Shown here: positions 1 to 7,788 of the stretch, one piece after another
Layout of the letters: every line of letters begins with the position of its first letter
Position numbering within the stretch: position 1 is the first letter of the stretch
Assembly (NCBI RefSeq): GCF_009806555.1
Contig: NZ_VUOK01000033.1
Location: 1 to 38,127, forward strand
Source of the DNA: Methylobacterium sp. 2A
GTDB taxonomy: Bacteria > Pseudomonadota > Alphaproteobacteria > Rhizobiales > Beijerinckiaceae
Length of the DNA: 38,127 nt
Reading direction: 5' to 3'
The notes under the pieces: generated by a model
Told to the model about the DNA's origin: nothing
The model's input: only the letters and a program-made list of their open reading frames with translations
The model's database searches: none
Position numbers and translations under genes: made by a program

Positions 1-77
1 AGACGGCGCTAACCCGACCCATGACATTGCGTGCAATACGCTACCGTGCACTTTTACGTGGATGGGCCTTCTGAGCC
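1..77 (-). repeat. End of a Tn3-family transposon (inverted copy)
   Basis: These 77 bases are the exact reverse complement of 12763-12839. The outer 39 bases (39-77) are a terminal inverted repeat whose outer tip GGCTCAGAAGG lies at 67-77, so the transposon body lies to the left, outside the window. A recombinase-site core TTGCGTGCAA is at 27-36. The match stops exactly at base 78. This implies a second copy of the 12763-17383 element in opposite orientation, at least of its tnpA-proximal end. Confidence 0.85.
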
Positions 78-416
78 AAGAAGGGCGCAGCACGCATGCG
101 TATCGCGCTGCGCTGCATCAATCCGTTGTGCACCGCATGGTTCCAAGAATGGTGCCGCGCGATACAAGGCCCCACCGACCCAGCCCGTGAGATTGGGGGG
201 CATAGAAGGGCTGGGCCGATGGGTGTCCCTTGGGAGGACAACCTATGTTGCGATGCGCAACCCAGTCCGTCAAAGCCCTAGAACGAGTAAGGGGTACGCC
301 GCGGTGTCGCGGGCGTGGGCTTCTGCGATCCTCGTATTCGATAAGTCCGCCAGGCGACATCCGAGCGTCACGGCGGTATGCATCTCGTACTGCACCGTGA
401 ATGTAGGATCAAAACC
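78..416. other. Gene-free stretch beside the transposon end
   Basis: Short open frames exist on both strands, but none has a convincing ribosome binding site or resembles a known family. I see no clear promoter, tandem repeat or RNA gene here. The first bases (aagaa) do not match the flanks of the transposon copy at 12763, so no target duplication links the two. Confidence 0.5.
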
Positions 417-692
417 ATGAGTAAGAGTGCGAAAAAGACCGACGACGATCATGCGAGCGCGCTAGAGCAAGAGACCGATAAAGTCTCAGGCAAGATTGAT
501 GATGTGTTCCAGAAGCTCGCCAAGAAGCTCCGTGCCAAGGCTGAACACGCTAAAGGTAAAATTGATATGACGCAAAACAAGACGAAGCGCGCGATCCAGC
601 TACGCCGCTTTGAATTGTACGCAGATGCCGCGAACCACCTTGAGGATCGGCTGGCCCACCGTAGCGATGTTCCTGACAACGGCAGCGACTAA
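417..692 (+). CDS. Small charged hypothetical protein
   Basis: This 91-residue protein is not recognised. It is rich in Lys, Glu, Asp and Ala, with a long predicted helix (about residues 15-75) of heptad-like character (KIDDVFQKLAKKLRAKAEHAKGK), so a coiled-coil or DNA-associated role is possible. There is no signal peptide or membrane segment. The ATG at 417 was chosen; an in-frame ATG at 378 would add 13 residues. The gene stands alone between the transposon end and the oppositely oriented ParA pair, and it is less GC-rich than its neighbours, which suggests a separate origin. Confidence 0.55.
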   Translation: MSKSAKKTDDDHASALEQETDKVSGKIDDVFQKLAKKLRAKAEHAKGKIDMTQNKTKRAIQLRRFELYADAANHLEDRLAHRSDVPDNGSD

Positions 693-885
693 CCGATCTC
701 TCGATTTATAACCTTGGGGTTGCATTAAACGCGTCGCTCATCGGAGTATGCGATCGGCCTACACCTGAATTGCGCGCAAGCTCCATAAGCTGCCCTTATG
801 CGAATGGAGCACTACGGGAAGGTCGACGAACCGAGTGCCTTGAGTGCGGCCCTCACCTTGGCCAAGTCTCCAGCGGCAACATCCG

Positions 886-1185
886 CTACGATCGTTCGGC
901 CTTTCTCTTCATTTCCATGAGTCTCCCAAATCCCTCTCGGTAGCTCATCCGCTCGCGGCCGCACCAATCCACGAACTCATTTACGTCGGCCACAGCCGCG
1001 CGAAGGTTGAACTGGCCGGCGGGACCGCTCGGACCCTGCTTCGCTTTGCGCTGGATGGTGGTCGTCTCTCGCGAGACGAAGCCCAGCTCATCGGCGATGC
1101 GATCGACCGCTGCCACGTCTTCGGCTTCGCGCCGGACTCGTTTGGGCTGTATGTCACCAAATCCGAATGACGTCTCGTCACTCAC
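886..1185 (-). CDS. ParA-associated small partner protein, copy 1
   Basis: A 99-residue protein translated from a GTG that overlaps the parA stop by 4 bases (GTGA), so the pair is translationally coupled. It starts with a SFGFG motif and ends with a conserved block ([31 protein letters not shown]) shared almost word for word with the product of 17550-17846. The position after a ParA ATPase suggests the centromere-binding or adaptor partner of a partition system. That role is inferred from context; I do not recognise a ParB or RHH domain. The middle is basic and probably flexible. Confidence 0.75.
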   Translation of the reverse strand: MSDETSFGFGDIQPKRVRREAEDVAAVDRIADELGFVSRETTTIQRKAKQGPSGPAGQFNLRAAVADVNEFVDWCGRERMSYREGFGRLMEMKRKAERS

Positions 1186-1862
1186 GCCGCTTCCCCTTTT
1201 GCCAGTTGACGAACAACGCCCACGACCTCGCCCGCGAGCTTGTTGGCATTCTCGGTCGCGGCCGGCACTCCACTCACCTTTTCTGGGTCCAGTTCAGCCA
1301 GCGTGTGCCGGTAGGCGAATAAGGCCTTGAAGGCGGCTCGCTCGTTCAAGTGCGTCGAGAGCACCGTGATCCCGTTGCGCTGCATCTCGGCCACGATCGC
1401 CTTTTCGGCTCGCGTCGGTATTGCCGGGGACGTGCGGGTGAACATGACCCGATAGGGAATCGGCCTCCGAATTACCTGTTCCTCTTCACGGATGAGGCCC
1501 ACGGCGCGGGCGGCCTGCGCCGCGTCCACCGCGGAAGCTTGCATCGGAATGAGAACCAAGTCTGACCGGGACAGCGCCCGCGAAACCATTCGGCTTGCAG
1601 TGCCTTCCAAGTCTACCAAGACGAACTGACGCTCGGCGCTCTCGGCGTCGATCGCCGAGATGATCTCGCGTTCGCTAATCTCTGAGAGGACACGGAGACC
1701 GGGGCGCTCCTGGCCCTTCCCCCAGGCCGCGATTGGCTGGTTGGGGTCGCAGTCCAGGATGGTGACGGTTGCCCCCTTGCTGGCCAGTGTGGTGCCGACG
1801 ACCAGAGCTGCAGTGGATTTGCCTGCCCCGCCTTTGGGGTTGGCAACCGAAATGACGGGCAT
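1182..1862 (-). CDS. parA: ParA-family partition ATPase, copy 1
   Basis: A 226-residue MinD/ParA-family ATPase, expected to bind ATP and DNA and to position plasmid copies before division. The deviant Walker A is KGGAGKST at residues 10-17, followed by the DCDPNQPIAAW motif (Walker A-prime region) and [10 protein letters not shown] (Walker B). It is short, with no N-terminal DNA-binding domain, like small ParA/VirC1-type proteins. The ATG at 1862 was chosen because it matches the start of the paralog at 18523; a TTG two codons earlier is possible. It is strongly similar throughout to 17843-18523. Downstream it is coupled to the small partner gene. An imperfect inverted motif at 1924-1938 upstream may be its operator. 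Confidence 0.92.
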   Translation of the reverse strand: MPVISVANPKGGAGKSTAALVVGTTLASKGATVTILDCDPNQPIAAWGKGQERPGLRVLSEISEREIISAIDAESAERQFVLVDLEGTASRMVSRALSRSDLVLIPMQASAVDAAQAARAVGLIREEEQVIRRPIPYRVMFTRTSPAIPTRAEKAIVAEMQRNGITVLSTHLNERAAFKALFAYRHTLAELDPEKVSGVPAATENANKLAGEVVGVVRQLAKGEAA

Positions 1863-1923
1863 GTCCAATCCATTGACAAGGCTCCGGCCCTAAATGAGCC
1901 GCACCGGTTCTGCGCTAGCCGTA

Positions 1924-1938
1924 CTTCGTTAACAGAAG
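1924..1938. promoter_or_regulatory. Candidate operator/centromere motif upstream of parA copy 1
   Basis: CTTCGTTAACAGAAG is an imperfect inverted repeat 61 bases before the parA start. The paralogous parA has CTTCGTTACCGAAG at the comparable place (18571-18584). Conservation next to both ParA genes suggests an operator or parS-like site. The binding protein is not known. Confidence 0.4.
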
Positions 1939-2128
1939 CCCAACCCTTATGTGACTCACTCAAATGATATCAAACGCATTCAGTTGCGTCCAGTTCGTTT
2001 CATTTTGGATGCTTCGGGATTCAGAAATAGCGATAAAGAGCGTTGAGAAAGAGCTTCGTTAGGGGCTCCGAGCGTGCGTGCCTACCCTTGCCTGCCATCG
2101 GTAACGACGCGCCGCCACGCTCCCGACG

Positions 2129-2157
2129 TTGACTTAACGGTGCAGCCCAGCCGACAT
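2129..2157 (+). promoter_or_regulatory. Candidate promoter of the leader/rep unit, copy 1
   Basis: TTGACT (2129-2134), 17 bases, then CGACAT (2152-2157). Exactly the same two hexamers with 17-base spacing occur before the second leader (19163-19191), while the spacer differs. The -35-like box is good and the -10-like box is poor. Conservation is the main support. Confidence 0.4.
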
Positions 2158-2198
2158 GCCATGTCCGGTTGGCGCACGCCTCACGCGAGTCGCCGGAA

Positions 2199-2447
2199 GC
2201 ATCAGGAGACCACGCCGCCGCAAGTCGACCCCTGAAAAGCCAACGGCCCCCCAGTCGCCAAACTGGAGGGCCGTCGAAATCGAAAAGGGCCTGTGAGGCC
2301 GCGTAGCTGCCCCTCACAAGCCATGAGACGCCCCCGGGCGTCAAGCGGGAACGCCAATTCCCGCGACGATGAGGCTTTGTCTTGTGGACCGGACGCCCCT
2401 GCGGCGGCTCGGAACGACCTGTTGCGGCCCGATGAGGGCCGAGAAAC
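2199..2447 (+). ncRNA. Structured leader RNA upstream of rep, copy 1
   Basis: The stretch can fold into a series of hairpins just before the rep start. P1: ACGGCCC 2243-2249 with 2268-2274, enclosing CCAGT/ACTGG around loop CGCCAA. P2: 2288-2298 with 2312-2322. P3: GACGCCC 2327-2333 with 2336-2342. P4: GCGGGAA 2345-2351 with 2358-2364, again around loop CGCCAA. P5: GGCCC 2426-2430 with 2436-2440. All five are present in the copy at 19231-19476. P4 there is GCGAAAG/CTTTCGC, which means three compensatory base-pair changes with an identical loop. About 85 bases (from 2200) are nearly invariant between copies. The structure is well supported; function as copy-number control, attenuator or protein-binding leader is inference. 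Confidence 0.75.
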
Positions 2448-3266
2448 GTGTTTGCAGACGAAATCCGCCGCGCCATCGAGGCCGCGAGCCGAATCACCCT
2501 GCCGCAGGTTACGGCACTGCTGTGGCGCGCCTTCGGGGAGGGGAGGGTCACGGAGGTCGAGGCCGAGGCGCTGTCCGGCCTGATCGAGGCGCGCACGGAC
2601 GCGCCCGCGGCTCGTCGGCTACCGGCGGGTCTACGACCCAGCCCTGAGGCTGCAATCGCGCCCACGTTCCAGGACGGCGCAGGAGCACCCAGGAGGGCCG
2701 TCGGCTCACGCCCGCGCACGGACGCCTCGCTGGAGCGTCGCCGCCGCTGGGCTGCCTCGGGGCGGCTGCCGCCGGGGCTCGCGGCCCAGTTCACCCTGGC
2801 TGAGCAGGCGGTGCTCGCCCTGGTCGCCACGGAAACCTCAAAGCGGGGCGATTGCCGGCTGGCCGTCGGTCAGCTCGCGGCGGTCGCGGGCGTGGCCGAG
2901 ACCACCGTGCGCAACGCCCTGCGCGAGGCCAAGAAACTCGGGCTGGTCACCGTCGAGGAGCGGCGGGTGACCGGCTTCAGGAACGACACCAATATCGTGC
3001 GCATCGTCTCGCCCGAGTGGCAGGCGTGGATGCGGTTGGCGCGCAAGCCCGCTCGGGAACTCCTCAGCAGTAGGGATAACCGCGCCGCACCGAGCGGCGG
3101 GGGAGGGTGCAAATCCGCGAAGCGCACGAATACTGGAGTTCTTATCCTGTCAGAATCGGGGACAACGGAACCCTCAAAATGCTGCCGGAGGGCAGCGGGC
3201 GACCTCGACCGATCCGAGCAAACGCGAATCCGCGCGGGTCGTGGCACGGGCCGAGCTATGCGCTGA
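2448..3266 (+). CDS. Putative plasmid replication/regulatory protein with winged HTH, copy 1
   Basis: A 272-residue protein from a GTG start placed directly after the structured leader. The N-terminus (MFADEIRRAIEAASRITLPQV) is nearly identical to that of 19477-20295. The central part (about residues 105-190) reads as a winged helix-turn-helix: FTLAEQAVLALVATE, then LAAVAGVAETTVRNALREAKKLGLVTVEE, and a wing with TGFRNDTNIVRIVS. The C-terminus is variable and basic, ending in RGTGRAMR in both copies. The steady link to parA and a leader RNA suggests a replication initiator or its regulator. That is inferred from context, since no catalytic Rep motif is visible. A transcription regulator is the main alternative. 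Confidence 0.7.
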   Translation: MFADEIRRAIEAASRITLPQVTALLWRAFGEGRVTEVEAEALSGLIEARTDAPAARRLPAGLRPSPEAAIAPTFQDGAGAPRRAVGSRPRTDASLERRRRWAASGRLPPGLAAQFTLAEQAVLALVATETSKRGDCRLAVGQLAAVAGVAETTVRNALREAKKLGLVTVEERRVTGFRNDTNIVRIVSPEWQAWMRLARKPARELLSSRDNRAAPSGGGGCKSAKRTNTGVLILSESGTTEPSKCCRRAAGDLDRSEQTRIRAGRGTGRAMR

Positions 3267-3574
3267 GGGTCTAACGCCGGACGGTCTGACGAACGCACGG
3301 GCTCGGTGGCGGCTCGACGGGAGGAGTCCGCCCGAACGCCGGTGAAGGCTCGATCGTCTCAGGGAACGAACGTCAGGATCAGATAGGATTCGCGGTCGAA
3401 GAGGGTGGAGCCCCACGCCTGCGCGCGGGCCGGTGGACAGGAACGAGAGGGAAGGGGGTGTCGGGACATCCGACACAAATCCCGAAAGGACGACCAGGAC
3501 GAACGCTCCGGCGCCGACGCGCCAGGTGACCGCTCGGGCTCGCTCCGCTCCCCTCGCACCTCAGGAACTTCATC
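3267..3574. other. Intergenic stretch between rep and the ExoVII cluster
   Basis: No convincing gene. The first bases after the rep stop (about 3270-3296, ending GGTCTGACGAACGC) are conserved after the second rep copy (20298-20324), so they belong to the replication module. The rest probably holds the promoter of the next gene; an AGGAAC-type ribosome binding site lies at about 3562-3567 before the ATG at 3575. Confidence 0.45.
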
Positions 3575-4480
3575 ATGACCAACACCGTGCCTGCAGGCGC
3601 GCACGATCCCGCACGCCCACCAGCCCCACATGAGGGACTGGAAGCGCTGCTGGAGATCCTGCCGCACCGGTACAAGCCCGGCCTTCGGGCCCTGCTCTCG
3701 GGTCCCGGCCCCGATCGCCCGGGCTGGGGCCGCATCGACGTCCAGGAGGAATGGCTCGCCTCCGTGCTCGCCTTGATCGGGATGGGGCGATCCTGGTCCC
3801 AGCCAAGTCAGGGCGAGCCGATCCCAATCCGCATCGGCTACGACTACGACGCTCAGCGCGGGCCGCACCTCGTCGTCTCGGCCAGCGCCTGGCCGACGGC
3901 GGCCCAGGCCGCGGCGGATGCGGAGCTGCGGCAGAGCCTGGAGCGGCAGGGTCGGTGGCGTCCGAGCCGTGCCCCGGACACGCTGCGCCAGCTCTACGCT
4001 CTGGTGCCCGAGGCGGGCGGGCCATGTTGGGGTACGTTGGCACCCGGGCTCCTGGAGCTGCACGAGCGCCGGATCATCAGCCTCGCCGAGCGGCCGGTCG
4101 ACTTCGAGGATGCCGATGCCGTGCACGAGGCCCTCAGGGAGGCCGCCAAGTTCGCCCACTTCGCCGGGCTGGACGCGGTGCTGATCGTCACGGGCGACCG
4201 CCGCATCGGTTGCCGCACATTCAGCGATCCCCGCGTCGTCGAGGCCGTCTGCGATCTCGGCACGCCGCTCCTGACCCTCGCCGGCCCGGCACCGACCCTC
4301 GTCGACGCGCTGGCTTGGCGCTCCTCGCCTGTCCCGGGCGCGGTGCTGGCCGCGATCGAGGCGACCCTGCGCGGTGAGCTCGCGCGAGCTGACCGCGCCC
4401 GTCTAGACCGCATCGCGGAGACGTTTGCCGGCCCCCCGACGGCCCCCGGCGACGCGGCGTGGCCCGACGCACCGTTCTGA
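3575..4480 (+). CDS. Degenerate ExoVII large-subunit-like protein 1
   Basis: This 301-residue protein aligns with the core of the full-length XseA encoded at 5740. LRQSLERQGRWRPSRAPDTLRQLYALVP matches the XseA linker before the catalytic domain. DAVLIVTGDRRIGCRTFSDPRVVEAVCDLGTPLLTLAGPAPTLVDALAWR matches the XseA stretch from the RGGG loop to the GH motif. The key residues are lost: RGGG is replaced by GDRR, and the histidine of GHxxD by proline. The long C-terminal coiled coil of XseA is missing. An N-terminal OB-like part may remain. I infer a catalytically inactive paralog that might assemble with or regulate ExoVII. It is first in a four-gene run reading the same way. Confidence 0.65.
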   Translation: MTNTVPAGAHDPARPPAPHEGLEALLEILPHRYKPGLRALLSGPGPDRPGWGRIDVQEEWLASVLALIGMGRSWSQPSQGEPIPIRIGYDYDAQRGPHLVVSASAWPTAAQAAADAELRQSLERQGRWRPSRAPDTLRQLYALVPEAGGPCWGTLAPGLLELHERRIISLAERPVDFEDADAVHEALREAAKFAHFAGLDAVLIVTGDRRIGCRTFSDPRVVEAVCDLGTPLLTLAGPAPTLVDALAWRSSPVPGAVLAAIEATLRGELARADRARLDRIAETFAGPPTAPGDAAWPDAPF

Positions 4481-4760
4481 CCGGCCACACGGCCCGGGCG
4501 CGGCGCGGCCGGGCCTGCCAGGGGCGGCGCACGCCTGCCCGGATCCCACACGCCGCAGCCTCCCGCCGTGTTCGACGCAGGCCCGGGAGTTTGAGACGAA
4601 ACGGACCGCCTCCGGACCTCGCCTGCGCTCGCCCGGGGCGGGGATGAGGGCGTCACAGGGCGAAACGGGGCTCACGCCTGAGAAACCCCCGAAGGACGGA
4701 CGGCGCCCGACAGCGCCGGGACCGGGCTCCTTCGATCCCACACCCCACGAGGACAGCACC

Positions 4761-5636
4761 ATGCACGACATCCACGCGCCCGGCGGCGCGCACCCATTCG
4801 CACGGCCCGCCTACCGCCCGACCGCGGTCCACGTCCAAGTGAGCGGGCCGCGCCCGTCCGACCCGGACTGGCGGCTCAGGGGTATAGGCCCGGGCGGGGC
4901 CGGACATGCCCACCTCTGGACCAGCGGCGCGCTCGCCGACCTGATCATGGATGCGGCCGGCTTCCTACCGCCGGCCGAGCCCGACGGCGGTCACAGCCTG
5001 GCGGTGTTCGCCTCCGGCGACGGTGGTGGCGGCATCATCCTCCGGCTGGTCCCGCAGCACGAGCTCCTCGCCGAGCAGGACGCCGCCGACCGGGCGACCC
5101 GCGCCGCGCTGATCGCCACGGGCGACCTCGACCGCCAGCGAGCCCTCGCCGATCCCGTCCGGGCACGGCGGTTGATGGTCCTGCACGATGACGGACCGGT
5201 GGGGGACAGCCCGGAGCCGCTGCTCCGCGATCTCGAGGCGAAGGGCATTACCGTGGTCAGCCGCGTACGGATCGACCCCGAGGATCTCGGCTCGCTTCAG
5301 GCCGCGCTAGAGGTCGTGCGCGACCACGTCACGTGGTGTCGGCCCGACGTCGTCGTCGTGGCTTGCGACCGCGAGCGCCGTGGCCTGCCGGTCCGGGCGC
5401 TGTCCGACTCACAGATCCTGGCGGAACTCGCCCGCCTGCCGGTTCCGGTGGCGACCCTGGCCGGGTCGCGTGGCGCCCTGATCGACGCGGTGGCGTGGCG
5501 CGTCTTCGCCGACGTGGACGATCTCGACGCATTCGTGATGGCGCTGCTCGCGCACGAGCTGCGCCTGGCCGAGCCCGATCGCCTCGAGACGATCGCCGAC
5601 CTACTCACCGCCCCGGCCGCGACCGACGCCGCCTGA
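4761..5636 (+). CDS. Degenerate ExoVII large-subunit-like protein 2
   Basis: This 291-residue protein starts at the ATG at 4761, with GAGGA upstream; the open frame extends further left but that part looks non-coding. ALIATGDLDRQRALADPVRARRLMVLH aligns with the XseA linker RLRAEGLWDAQGRLPPPRIVRRIMVI. PDVVVVACDRERRGLPVRALSDSQILAELARLPVPVATLAGSRGALIDAVAWR aligns with the catalytic core of the protein at 5740. RGGG has become RERR and the GH motif is GS, so ssDNA cleavage is unlikely. The C-terminal coiled coil is absent. It is more similar to the full-length XseA than to the first paralog. The gap to the previous gene is 280 bases, perhaps with its own promoter. Confidence 0.65.
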   Translation: MHDIHAPGGAHPFARPAYRPTAVHVQVSGPRPSDPDWRLRGIGPGGAGHAHLWTSGALADLIMDAAGFLPPAEPDGGHSLAVFASGDGGGGIILRLVPQHELLAEQDAADRATRAALIATGDLDRQRALADPVRARRLMVLHDDGPVGDSPEPLLRDLEAKGITVVSRVRIDPEDLGSLQAALEVVRDHVTWCRPDVVVVACDRERRGLPVRALSDSQILAELARLPVPVATLAGSRGALIDAVAWRVFADVDDLDAFVMALLAHELRLAEPDRLETIADLLTAPAATDAA

Positions 5637-5739
5637 ACGCCTCCCGGCCCCGCTGTCGCACCCCGGACGCGCACCGCGATCCGGATCCGCACGTCGCGGG
5701 ATCGCCCCCAACCTGACTGCACCTGCACATGAGGTACCC

Positions 5740-7344
5740 ATGACCACTGTCTCGACCCGCGAACCGGGCACCGATCCACCGACCACGCTCCCGGACCGCG
5801 TGCTTTCGCTGGCGACGTTCCTGCGGGAGTGCCACCACGCGGTCCGGAGGACCGAGTGGGTCGCCGCCACCGTCAGTCGGGTCGCCCCGGTCGCCGCGGG
5901 CCTGCGCCTCGATCTCGGCGAGGCCGAGGCCCGGACCCCGGCGGAGGCCGCGGCCTTGCGTGCGTTCATCCCCACCGAGCTGATCAGGACCCTGCGCGAC
6001 ACCGAAGGCGTCGTCCTCGACGCCGCCCTGCTGCAGGGCGCCCGGATCGTCGTCCAAGTCACGGTCGGAATCCACAAAGCCTACGGCTTCGAGGCTCGCG
6101 TCACGGCGATCGACCCACGGATCGTCGCGAAGATCATCGACCGCCAGGACGCGCTCGTGCGCGAGCGCCTGCGCGCCGAGGGGCTCTGGGACGCGCAAGG
6201 ACGCCTGCCACCACCGCGGATCGTGAGGCGGATCATGGTGATCGCGCCGCGGGGCGCGGACGGGCTCGGCGACGTCGAACCGGGCCTGCGCCGCCTCGAG
6301 GCCGCCGGCGTCCTCGACCTGGTGATCACGCACGCTGCGTTCTCCGGCGTCGACGCGATCGGCGGCCTGATCGCGGCGCTCGGTCGGGCCGACGATCAGC
6401 GCAGCTGTCACGGGCTCGACCTGGTCTGGCTCATCCGAGGCGGCGGGGTCGCGTCCGAGTTCCGGCCATTCTGCGATCCCGAACTGCTACGGGCGGTGGC
6501 ACGCCTGCGCATCCCGGTGTGGACAGGCCTGGGTCATGCCTCGACGCAGCCACTGATCCAAGAAGTCGCCGCACGCGCGTTCACGACGCCGACCGCCGCC
6601 CTGGCCGGACTGCACGATTGCCTGCGCGCCGAACTCAGTGCGGCCCGACGGGCGGAGGTCGAAGTGCGGTCCGCCGCCCGTGCGGTCCTGGCTGAAGCGC
6701 GGCCGCTGCTCGCGGCCCGGGTCGAGGCCGGCACGCACGCCGCCCGGGCCGCGGTCGCGGCGCGTCGGGCGGAGATCGCCCGGGCGGCGCACCGCGGCGA
6801 GGCCGCGCTCGCGGACGTGCGGTTCGAACTGCGCCATCGGCGGGCCGAACTCGACCGGCTCGCGCGGGAGTTCTCGGGCGCGCTGCGTGAGCTGCCCGCG
6901 ACCCAGCGCGGTCTCCTGGCCGCGAGCGCACACGAGGCGCGGGGCCGGCTGCGCGAGGTCCTGCGCGGCGATACCCTCGAGCTCGGGCGGGTGCGTGGCA
7001 CCAACGCGGCCCTGGCTTACGTCGAGCGCCAGCGCACCGAACTCGACCGCTACGAGCTCCAGGCCGTGTGTGCCCTGCAGCGGCTGGCCGGCACGGCGCG
7101 CGCGGCGCTGTCGCATCTGGCCGAGGGCGCCGCGGCGCTCGACCCGGAGGCGCTGCCCGGCCCGGGCTGGTGCCTCGCGCTCGACGACGATGGTGCGCCG
7201 CTCGCCACCGCCGCAGCACTGCGGGCGCAAGGCCGCGCCCACCTGATCTTCCGCGATGGCCCGGTCGCCGTCCGCGTGGAGGACACTACTCACCCCGGCG
7301 ACCATTCCAAGCCGTCCCCGACGGCTGCTGACATGACCCTGTGA
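5740..7344 (+). CDS. xseA: Exodeoxyribonuclease VII large subunit, plasmid-borne
   Basis: A 534-residue protein with full XseA layout: N-terminal OB-like ssDNA-binding domain (about 20-125), linker RLRAEGLWDAQGRLPPP (144-159), catalytic domain (about 165-290), long Ala/Arg/Glu-rich coiled coil (about 290-470) and a small C-terminal domain. ExoVII degrades single-stranded DNA into oligonucleotides. Residues equivalent to E. coli Asp155, Arg205 and His238 appear present as D178, R233 (RGGG) and H266 (GH). The partner of E. coli Asp241 in GHETD is threonine here (GHAST), so activity is uncertain. It is followed within 14 bases by an XseB-like gene. It probably acts on ssDNA during plasmid transfer or replication, which is inferred. 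It is not a chromosomal xse locus by context. Confidence 0.85.
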   Translation: MTTVSTREPGTDPPTTLPDRVLSLATFLRECHHAVRRTEWVAATVSRVAPVAAGLRLDLGEAEARTPAEAAALRAFIPTELIRTLRDTEGVVLDAALLQGARIVVQVTVGIHKAYGFEARVTAIDPRIVAKIIDRQDALVRERLRAEGLWDAQGRLPPPRIVRRIMVIAPRGADGLGDVEPGLRRLEAAGVLDLVITHAAFSGVDAIGGLIAALGRADDQRSCHGLDLVWLIRGGGVASEFRPFCDPELLRAVARLRIPVWTGLGHASTQPLIQEVAARAFTTPTAALAGLHDCLRAELSAARRAEVEVRSAARAVLAEARPLLAARVEAGTHAARAAVAARRAEIARAAHRGEAALADVRFELRHRRAELDRLAREFSGALRELPATQRGLLAASAHEARGRLREVLRGDTLELGRVRGTNAALAYVERQRTELDRYELQAVCALQRLAGTARAALSHLAEGAAALDPEALPGPGWCLALDDDGAPLATAAALRAQGRAHLIFRDGPVAVRVEDTTHPGDHSKPSPTAADMTL

Positions 7345-7358
7345 AGAGGACAACACCG

Positions 7359-7550
7359 ATGAAATTCAAATCGTACCTGGAAGCGTACACGTTCGTGACC
7401 GAGGCCGCGAAGCACTTCAAAGAGGCCGGTCCGGCCGGCATTGATGGCGCGATCGAGCGCTACCGCCAATTCAAGGCGGCCTTAGCGGAGTGCCGCGACC
7501 GGTTGGACGCGCTGGAGCGGGAGATCGCCGGCGAGGAGGCGACGGGCTGA
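7359..7550 (+). CDS. xseB: Exodeoxyribonuclease VII small subunit-like protein
   Basis: A 63-residue protein whose second half (GIDGAIERYRQFKAALAECRDRLDALEREI) fits the XseB helical hairpin (LEEALALYERG...CRERLDEAE). The ATG at 7359 was chosen because GAGGA lies eight bases upstream; an in-frame GTG at 7341 would overlap the xseA stop and lacks such a site. XseB binds the XseA coiled coil to form the ExoVII complex in the cytoplasm. It is slightly shorter than typical chromosomal XseB. It directly follows xseA and precedes a hairpin at 7634-7662 that could end the operon. Confidence 0.75.
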   Translation: MKFKSYLEAYTFVTEAAKHFKEAGPAGIDGAIERYRQFKAALAECRDRLDALEREIAGEEATG

Positions 7551-7618
7551 CGAACGGATCGCCTGAATAAGCGACCTCAAGGTCCAGATCGACCGGTTCG
7601 CACGCGCCGCCAATTACC

Positions 7619-7634
7619 TGTATCGTACGACACG
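7619..7634. promoter_or_regulatory. Imperfect palindromic operator-like site
   Basis: TGTATCGTACGACACG matches the perfect palindrome at 7789-7804 at 14 of 16 positions. Both flank the untranslated stretch before the SprT-like gene. A shared repressor site is plausible. Confidence 0.4.
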
Positions 7635-7662
7635 AAGACCGGTCCGGAAGGAGCCGGTCTTC
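7634..7662 (+). terminator. Hairpin after xseB
   Basis: GAAGACCGG (7634-7642) pairs perfectly with CCGGTCTTC (7654-7662) around an 11-base loop. There is no run of T afterwards, so this is a stable hairpin downstream of the ExoVII genes rather than a classic intrinsic terminator. Confidence 0.5.
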
Positions 7663-7788
7663 ACGTCTGAGCACCGATCCAAACCCCTAAATACCCCGGG
7701 TACGACACAGCGGTGGCGATGGGTTTTCCAGGATGGGGAGAGCCGCGACGGTAGGTCGAGTTCTTCCCAAAGCCGGTCTGAAAAGCCG

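Noticed and set aside
31..420. 129-codon plus-strand frame at the window start
   Set aside because: It begins inside the transposon terminal repeat and shows no family similarity or ribosome binding site; the shorter gene at 417-692 in another frame is more credible.
4425..4760. N-terminal extension of the second XseA-like protein
   Set aside because: Arg/Pro-rich filler without similarity; the ATG at 4761 has GAGGA upstream and the recognisable protein starts there.
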